Shown here in pieces: positions 1 through 2,983 of a stretch of 5,332 nucleotides of DNA. A program made the position numbers and the translations under genes. The notes below the pieces were generated by a model. The model was not told where the DNA came from. It saw nothing but the letters and a program-made list of their open reading frames with translations, and ran no database searches. Source of the DNA: an uncultured Eubacterium sp. (GTDB taxonomy: Bacteria; Bacillota; Clostridia; Lachnospirales; Lachnospiraceae); the NCBI GenBank assembly GCA_910580075.1, contig CAJTVR010000051.1, positions 1-5,332 of the forward strand, written 5' to 3'. Every line of letters starts with the position of its first letter. Position 1 is the first letter of the stretch.

Positions 1-39
1 AAAGTTAGAGGTCCCGACAGGGATATTTATGGTATTCAT
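1..39 (-). CDS. AAA-ATPase-like / PD-(D/E)XK family protein, N-terminal 13 codons (partial)
   Basis: The first 13 codons of a gene that runs off the left edge start at an ATG with first base 39 and read MNTINIPVGTSNF. An AGAAGGAG ribosome site sits about 6 nt upstream, and a good promoter lies at 227-255. The opening pattern (x-I-P-[VI]-G-x-S-[DN]-F) is the usual start of the large clostridial family that joins an AAA-ATPase-like domain to a C-terminal PD-(D/E)XK nuclease-like domain. Those proteins normally continue with a tyrosine-rich YxxDKT motif, which lies outside this window. Only 13 residues are visible, so the call rests on the start signature and on the convincing ribosome site. The function of the family is poorly defined; nuclease or toxin-like roles are usual guesses. 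Confidence 0.55.
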   Translation of the reverse strand, partial: MNTINIPVGTSNF

Positions 40-136
40 AGGCGTTCTCCTTCTGTTATCATCAGAATAAAACTGGGGCGGTGCGTATATGGGTATACAA
101 CACTCGCATTTTTAATGATCATGTCACACACTTTCC

Positions 137-183
137 ATACCGTATGATATTCGGCATGTTTTTGATAACAAGCAATACCGTAT
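137..183. repeat. Paired hyphenated palindromes ATACCGTAT in a leader
   Basis: The 9-mer ATACCGTAT (ATAC-C-GTAT) occurs at 137-145 and again at 175-183, 38 bp apart start to start. The first copy extends to an 11-bp palindrome, CATACCGTATG. Both lie inside the approximately 180-nt leader between the promoter at 227-255 and the start codon at 39. They could be a pair of operators or base-pairing elements in the leader RNA, or chance. Function is inferred only from symmetry and position. Confidence 0.35.
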
Positions 184-226
184 TTGTGGATCGTCTGCAT
201 TCTATTATATCTATGACATTTTATAA

Positions 227-255
227 AGTATAACAACTCCTGGCGGATGATTCAA
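227..255 (-). promoter_or_regulatory. Sigma-70/SigA-type promoter for the left-edge gene
   Basis: On the minus strand, TTGAAT (250-255, 4/6 to the -35 consensus) is followed after 17 bp by TATACT (227-232, 5/6 to the -10). A TGT immediately upstream makes an extended -10. Transcription would start near 219-220 and give a leader of about 180 nt before the ATG at 39. A second perfect TATAAT lies a little downstream but has no matching -35. The promoter overlaps the end of the short frame at 252-389, so the upstream sequence is probably not co-transcribed coding DNA. Confidence 0.55.
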
Positions 256-389
256 TAGTATTCTTTCGGTTTGAGTTCAGAATATGTTACTTTATTGGCC
301 GGACACCGTGCAGCAGGATGCACAACGCCGTATGAACAGTGACCAGAACATTCTGCAATTTCCTCCATTGTCAGCTTTCCCATTTTCAT
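252..389 (-). pseudogene. Short 45-codon frame beside the IS256 remnant, possibly an Rpn-nuclease C-terminal scrap
   Basis: A minus-strand frame starts at ATG 389, overlaps the end of the transposase remnant in another frame, and stops at TGA 254-252. It reads MKMGKLTMEEIAECSG early on. The KLTxEEIAExSG stretch resembles the C-terminal segment of the Rpn/PD-(D/E)XK transposase-nuclease proteins common in Clostridia. The remainder (GHCSYGVVHPAARC and onward) does not fit that family, so a further frameshift or junction is likely. There is no convincing ribosome site. This is a weak call made to explain why the transposase frame loses family similarity after residue 45. Confidence 0.25.
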
Positions 390-519
390 CCAGTTCAGTC
401 TCCATAAGTTCCTGGAGGATATCTTTGAAACTGTCCCTTAACAGTCTGCAGACATCAGCCACGCTGTTTAAGCTGTTATCTGCAATAATCTGTCGTATTT
501 GTTGTTTTGTTGCTGGCAT
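292..519 (-). pseudogene. IS256-family transposase, N-terminal remnant
   Basis: The best start is the ATG at 519, which has AAAAAGGAG 6 nt upstream; an ATG ten codons earlier (549) has no such site. The first 45 residues (MPATKQQIRQII... then LRDSFKDILQELMETELDE) match the N-terminal helical region of IS256-family transposases. Such proteins normally have about 400 residues and continue past E-x-E-x-D-E into a LGY motif and the DDE catalytic domain. Here similarity ends near position 385, and the frame runs through unrelated, Cys-rich sequence (RRCASCC) to a TAA just below 292. All catalytic residues are gone, so the element cannot move itself. Its outer end probably lies near 628-630, where a GGATTGTCAAC sequence faces the AbiH remnant. 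Confidence 0.7.
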
Positions 520-598
520 AAAATACTCCTTTTTGATAAGATTTGTCATATCTTAATTTTTACCAAAAAAGAGGTATTTTTTTCCAAAGACACAAATT

Positions 599-626
599 AT
601 TTTATACTGCCAAAAAATGTTGACAA
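599..626 (-). promoter_or_regulatory. Probable promoter of the IS256 transposase remnant
   Basis: On the minus strand, TTGTCA (621-626, 5/6 to -35) is followed after 16 bp by TAAAAT (599-604, 5/6 to -10). It reads into the transposase remnant, with a leader of roughly 70 nt. Position at the outer end of the element is typical for the promoter of an insertion-sequence transposase. It overlaps the divergent promoter at 620-648. Confidence 0.4.
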
Positions 627-648
627 TCCAGTCAGCATCTCATATAAA
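620..648 (+). promoter_or_regulatory. Outward-facing hybrid promoter at the IS256 remnant end
   Basis: On the plus strand, a perfect -35 TTGACA (620-625) is followed after exactly 17 bp by TATAAA (643-648, 5/6). The -35 lies inside the presumed end of the IS256 remnant. The -10 lies in the last codons of the flanking AbiH remnant, reading the opposite strand. Insertion sequences often carry an outward -35 that makes such junction promoters. It would transcribe antisense through the AbiH and KilA-N remnants. No plus-strand gene downstream is convincing. Confidence 0.45.
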
Positions 649-846
649 ATATGCTTCAAATTTTTTTGTTTGATAATCTCTAATACCTAATTTCTTAACA
701 AAATCTTTTGCATTATTTTCATGCTTTTCAGAATGATACGTAATATTCCAAACACAATCTTCCGAAACAGATTCACGTATCTTTTGAAAATACGAAAAGT
801 CAATATAAGCCAGGGAATGTCCTAAAATAAATATTTTTTTACATAT
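640..846 (-). pseudogene. AbiH-type abortive-infection protein, C-terminal remnant
   Basis: An open stretch of 68 codons ends at TGA 642-640 and has no start codon; an amber codon at 849-847 closes it upstream. It contains KKIFILGHSLAYIDFSYF (about residues 3-20), followed by VWNITYHSEK (32-41) and a lysine-rich tail. A hydrophobic strand, then GHSL, then D-x-x-YF, then W-x-I-x-YHS is the C-terminal signature of the AbiH family. AbiH proteins give phage resistance by abortive infection and usually have 300 or more residues, so about three quarters is missing. It sits between the KilA-N remnant and the presumed outer end of the IS256 remnant, which suggests deletion and insertion at a defence locus. 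A run of seven A on the coding strand just before the conserved part could mark an old frameshift. Confidence 0.75.
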
Positions 847-858
847 CTATTGCATCAA

Positions 859-1095
859 TTAATTTTTAAAGTGGCCGAATTTGACCACTTTAAAGGCAGG
901 ATTATAAATCTGTTCCCACGTACCCCAAAATTCCAATGCCGCTCTGTTCCGCATCCAGTTTTTAATAACATCTGCTCCTCGGAACTCGCCGACTCTGGCT
1001 TTTGCAATATCAGTAATACAGATATAATCATCAAAATTTTCCTCTGAAACAGTAACATTGATGTTTTATACCACAATTACTTTATTTTTTCCCAT
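859..1095 (-). pseudogene. KilA-N domain protein, N-terminal remnant with internal ochre codon
   Basis: The frame from ATG 1095 reads MGKNKVIVV, then a TAA at 1068-1066. It then continues in the same frame through NINVTVSEENFDDYICITDI and AKARVGEFRGADVIKNWMRN to a TAA at 861-859. The segments DDYICITDIAKA, ADVIKNWMRNR, LEFWGTWEQIYNPAF and KFGHFK follow the order and spacing of a KilA-N domain, a DNA-binding domain of phage and phage-like proteins. Full KilA-N proteins usually continue for 150 or more residues, which are missing here. The in-frame ochre at codon 10 would by itself abolish full translation from this start. No strong ribosome site precedes the ATG, but a good promoter lies at 1130-1158. 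Domain identity is secure; the start is less so. Confidence 0.8.
865..894. repeat. 10-bp perfect inverted repeat at the 3' end of the KilA-N remnant
   Basis: TTTAAAGTGG (865-874) and CCACTTTAAA (885-894) are perfect complements around a 10-nt loop. The repeat lies in the last codons of the KilA-N fragment (FKVVKFGHFK). There is no long U tract after it, so a terminator is doubtful. It may have helped the deletion that ended the KilA-N frame, or it may be chance from the coding sequence. Confidence 0.4.
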
Positions 1096-1129
1096 ACTGA
1101 ACTGATTAAAATCTTATTACTCATGTAAA

Positions 1130-1158
1130 ATCATACAATATTATCTTTACTTTTTCAA
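1130..1158 (-). promoter_or_regulatory. SigA-type promoter in front of the KilA-N remnant
   Basis: On the minus strand, TTGAAA (1153-1158, 5/6) is followed after 17 bp by TATGAT (1130-1135, 5/6). The expected start of transcription is near 1123, giving a leader of about 28 nt before the ATG at 1095. The short leader supports the choice of that ATG. An SOS-box-like palindrome lies 8 bp upstream of the -35. Confidence 0.55.
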
Positions 1159-1165
1159 TACTTTT

Positions 1166-1179
1166 CGAACATAAGTTCT
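1166..1179. promoter_or_regulatory. LexA/SOS-box-like palindrome
   Basis: CGAACATAAGTTCT matches the Gram-positive LexA (DinR) box CGAACATATGTTCG at 12 of 14 positions, with intact GAAC/GTTC half-sites and 4-bp spacing. It sits just upstream of the promoter that faces the KilA-N remnant, as would suit a damage-induced phage-type gene. Lying upstream of the -35 rather than over it, it may not repress strongly. Binding is inferred from sequence only. Confidence 0.4.
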
Positions 1180-1235
1180 TTTTCATTTAAAATTTTTTAT
1201 CCCTGCAAAATGTCTATATAGAATCCGAGCAGCGC

Positions 1236-1287
1236 ATAATAAGCACTTTATCCGACACAATGTACCACAAAATAAAGTGCTTATTAT
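1236..1287. repeat. 16-bp perfect inverted repeat with 20-nt loop
   Basis: The arms at 1236-1251 (ATAATAAGCACTTTAT) and 1272-1287 are perfect complements around a 20-nt loop. Neither side is followed by a clean U tract, so it is not a textbook intrinsic terminator. It could be a degraded bidirectional terminator between converging transcripts, a protein-binding palindrome, or a piece of a small repeat element. The stretch around it (1180-1349) shows no gene. Confidence 0.55.
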
Positions 1288-1349
1288 TCCAAAATACCCA
1301 TCATTTCTACTCCGGCAGGCTATCCCGCAAACAAAGCACCCCGTGACCC

Positions 1350-1486
1350 GATTGTGTCAAGTTAATGTCATAAAATTTTTCAACTTTTTTTCATAATAAA
1401 ACGCTGCAAGCCGCATAACTTCATTGGGGTTGAGGTAAATTAATGCTAAATCGGCGAAAAATTGGTGATAAATTAATGTCACAATC
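1350..1486. mobile_element. Possible miniature element or IS end remnant with imperfect terminal repeats
   Basis: The stretch starts with GATTGTGTCAAGTTAATG. Its other end, read on the opposite strand, starts with GATTGTGACATTAATTTA: seven identical bases, then a gapped match. Inside, the 10-mer TAAATTAATG occurs at 1436-1445 and 1469-1478, and TTAATG also at 1362-1367. Ends with several short internal repeats, beginning TG and ending CA, recall IS21-family termini. I see no transposase gene and no clear target duplication. It could be the fused ends of a deleted element or chance repeats in AT-rich DNA. Confidence 0.25.
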
Positions 1487-1521
1487 AAAAAGGTATTTGC
1501 CTCAAACCAAATACCTTTTTT
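1487..1521 (-). terminator. Bidirectional intrinsic terminator after the retropepsin operon
   Basis: A 13-bp perfect stem (AAAAAGGTATTTG at 1487-1499 paired with CAAATACCTTTTT at 1508-1520) encloses an 8-nt loop. An A run on one side and T run on the other let it work in both directions. On the minus strand it lies about 95 nt past the retropepsin stop and about 40 nt past the short frame at 1563-1616, so it most likely ends that operon. Confidence 0.8.
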
Positions 1522-1562
1522 CATTATTCCTATGTGCTAAGTCTTGACTGCTCTTAAATTTA

Positions 1563-1616
1563 CTATTTCTTCCGTTTCCCAGCTTTCAGTATACGCCCTG
1601 CAAGAAAACCAATCAT
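1563..1616 (-). other. 17-codon cationic frame directly after the retropepsin amber stop
   Basis: The protease ends TAG (1619-1617), and the next codon, in the same frame, is ATG (1616-1614). It begins MIGFLAGRILKAGKRKK and then stops at TAG (1565-1563). The peptide is hydrophobic at first and strongly basic at the end. It could be a C-terminal tail of the protease lost by a nonsense mutation, a tail made by readthrough, or a tiny gene restarted after termination. Only a weak AAGTGAA precedes the ATG. Protein-like composition and exact frame continuity make it worth recording. Confidence 0.3.
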
Positions 1617-2075
1617 CTATTCACTTGAAACTGTCTCACACAATACATGCACGATACCATCTTCACCATTGATTATAATATTTCGGCATATCTGATGATC
1701 CTGTGTCACAATGATAAATTTCTTTTCTATATCATTTATAGTATAAACAGTGTTTTTGAACATCGTTGCACTAAAGATAAAATATCCCGGTATATCATTG
1801 TTTTCACAGGACATTATATGCATTTCCGGGTAAGTCAGACTGCCGAGCTGCAGCGTGAGCGTATAAATATCTCCATAAACATTCCCGCCAAAACCACTGA
1901 ACAAAACATTTCTTTTACACACTTTTGCTCCCAACGCTTCTAACAGTTCTCTGCTTTTTGTCCACACAGGAAACAGGGCACCTGTATCAATTAAAGCCGT
2001 ACACCCCGGAAATATATAATCCAGCCTTAATATCGGCCTGTCAGCAGATACTTCCAGGTCAAACCTCTGTTCCAC
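1617..2075 (-). CDS. Retropepsin-like aspartic protease, 152 aa
   Basis: A small single-domain aspartic protease of the retroviral/DdI type. The active-site strand TALIDTGALFPVW (about residues 26-38) carries D30-T31-G32-A33, almost the retroviral ALLDTGA motif. A glycine-rich flap-like segment, FSGFGGNVYG, follows at 59-68. Near 97-106, GYFIFSATMF matches the closing strand of this family, but the usual hydrophobic-hydrophobic-Gly has Ser in place of Gly. Such proteases act as homodimers, each chain giving one Asp; substrates of bacterial members are mostly unknown. There is no signal peptide or membrane segment, so it is probably cytoplasmic. The start is GTG at 2075, with GGGAGG 8 nt upstream inside the preceding gene. 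It overlaps that gene by 17 nt, implying translational coupling. The stop is amber, followed by the in-frame extension at 1563-1616. Confidence 0.85.
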   Translation of the reverse strand: MEQRFDLEVSADRPILRLDYIFPGCTALIDTGALFPVWTKSRELLEALGAKVCKRNVLFSGFGGNVYGDIYTLTLQLGSLTYPEMHIMSCENNDIPGYFIFSATMFKNTVYTINDIEKKFIIVTQDHQICRNIIINGEDGIVHVLCETVSSE

Positions 2076-2304
2076 GATTCATTCCTCCCGCTGCGCCAAG
2101 CTGAAAAACCATATCCGGCGTTGTAAATAACGGCTGCACATCTTCCCCCTTTAGTGACAATAGCCCCAGCTCAGATGCAGTTCTTTGTGTGTATATGACC
2201 TCTGCTGTTTCTATTTCCCTGCCGTTATATACTATGTTTCGTATACCCAGCCACTGATTTGGATATTTATCAGCCATCTGCTTTCTTGTCAGCCTCTCTG
2301 CCAT
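2059..2304 (-). CDS. Small hypothetical protein, 81 aa, partner of the retropepsin
   Basis: The ATG at 2304 is preceded by a near-perfect AAAGGAGG (2310-2317) 5 nt away, so expression is well supported. The protein starts with a basic segment (MAERLTRKQMADKYPNQWLG), then GREIETAEVIYTQRTASELG and FTTPDMVFQLGAAGG. The KYPNQW-L-G-I opening, the AEVIYT strand and the TTPD segment near the end look like a small conserved clostridial protein I have no name for. It shows no membrane segment, cysteine cluster or catalytic motif. It overlaps the protease gene by 17 nt in another frame and carries that gene's ribosome site. The tight coupling suggests a joint role, for example as inhibitor, chaperone or substrate-delivery protein of the protease. 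That role is inference. Confidence 0.85.
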   Translation of the reverse strand: MAERLTRKQMADKYPNQWLGIRNIVYNGREIETAEVIYTQRTASELGLLSLKGEDVQPLFTTPDMVFQLGAAGGMNRGTEV

Positions 2305-2338
2305 AAATGCCTCCTTTATGAAGTTTCTTTTTTATTTC

Positions 2339-2347
2339 ATTGTAACA
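2339..2347 (-). promoter_or_regulatory. Extended -10 promoter element of the small-protein/retropepsin operon
   Basis: On the minus strand, TG (2346-2347), one base, then TACAAT (2339-2344, 5/6 to the -10) forms an extended -10 element 35 nt before the ATG. The -35 region is poor (TTACTG at 2361-2366 with 16-bp spacing), as extended -10 promoters often tolerate. The rest of the 2305-2431 spacer is very AT-rich and shows nothing else. Confidence 0.4.
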
Positions 2348-2431
2348 TATATTCATAATTCAGTAATCATATTTATATACAGTTTTAAATGCTATTTACC
2401 TTGTTTTTCATTAGTATTTATTCATCATCTA

Positions 2432-2764
2432 TCAGAACGGACATTCTTTCTTACCTGTCCAAAAGTCAGCTAAAGCAAGCTGTGGCAATGACTTTACATC
2501 CATATCATGCCGATTTGATGATAAATAAATCTGTTCCCGTATAACATTATACATTTGTACGATATCTTTTGCATCTTTTTTACAAAAACATTCTATAATC
2601 TGCTGAAATTGCCATTAAAAATTTTGCCTCAGATGAATCGCATTTTGCAACAGCCATATTATAAACGGATGATCTGCAGTAATTCCTCTACGATAACAGT
2701 TTTCAGCATGACAGATGTATTTCCGGCTTTGTTCACTGGCTGCTTTGCAGAACATAATTCTCAT
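2432..2764 (-). pseudogene. Decayed gene, product unknown
   Basis: One frame runs from ATG 2764 for 49 codons to an ochre at 2617-2615, then on for 60 codons to TGA 2434-2432. The last part (KDAKDIVQMYNVIREQIY, then LSSNRHDMDVKSLPQLALAD and FWTGKKECPF) looks strongly protein-like. Upstream, the other two frames look as good. A frame from 2709 reads MLKTVIVEELLQIIRL to a stop, and one from ATG 2657 reads MAVAKCDSSEAKFLMAISAD to a stop at a T5G-TA6 run. The simplest reading is an old gene broken by two frameshifts in homopolymers, or by an ochre mutation. I do not recognise the family. There is no good ribosome site. It follows the Hsp90-like gene on the same strand, so it may be a lost operon partner. 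Confidence 0.45.
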
Positions 2765-2796
2765 TTTATATATTTATCGTCCTTGCTCAGAATCTA

Positions 2797-2983
2797 ATAA
2801 ATCATACTTATTAAAATTGCATATATTGCCATTCGTACTTTTAAAGGTAAATCCACTATTTTAGAGCGACTGGATTCGACTGATGGCTTCCACTCCCCTT
2901 CAAAAAAATGCTGCTACACTTCCATAATCCCATGCTATATGCTCATTTAAGCCTCTTTTTTCTTCAATATTAATTATTATCCT
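2797..2983 (-). pseudogene. Decayed gene directly after the Hsp90-like ATPase, frameshifted in a T7 run
   Basis: A 27-codon open stretch (2983 down to TGA 2902-2900) ends IEEKRGLNEHIAWDYGSVAAFF. One base away in frame, EGEWKPSVESSRSKIVDLPL and KVRMAIYAILISMIY continue to an amber at 2796-2794. The switch is at seven T (coding strand). With six T the two pieces fuse without a break, as AAFFEGEWKP. The first stretch begins within the last codons of the ATPase, so it may have been a coupled small gene; the sequence AAAGGA at its start could be its ribosome site. No start codon is evident. The family is not recognised. The reading may join the remnant at 2432-2764 as one larger dead gene. Confidence 0.45.

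Noticed and set aside
36..236. 66-codon minus frame ending in ATGA overlap with the left-edge gene
   Set aside because: Its TTG start lies inside the -10 region of the best promoter with a purine run directly abutting it, and its internal ATG has no ribosome site. The composition is not protein-like. It is more likely untranslated leader, though the ATGA overlap was tempting.
284..556. 90-codon plus frame
   Set aside because: Antisense to the IS256 transposase remnant and serine-rich in the way of a shadow frame; no ribosome site.
499..690. 63-codon plus frame
   Set aside because: Covers the opposite strand of the IS end and the AbiH remnant; low-complexity F/I/C-rich content and no ribosome site.
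850..1047. 65-codon plus frame
   Set aside because: Opposite-strand shadow of the KilA-N remnant, with no start signal.
855..1076. 73-codon minus frame
   Set aside because: It is the wrong frame over the KilA-N domain; the neighbouring frame gives the recognisable domain.
1647..1943. 98-codon plus frame
   Set aside because: Antisense to the well-supported retropepsin gene and lacks a ribosome site.
2555..2797. 80-codon plus frame
   Set aside because: Opposite-strand shadow of decayed minus-strand coding sequence; no ribosome site or promoter.
2863..2882. Direct repeat CGACTG-GATT-CGACTG as a possible attachment site or CRISPR-like repeat
   Set aside because: Only two 6-bp copies with no further units; chance in the coding remnant. 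No CRISPR array, tRNA or rRNA was seen anywhere in the window.
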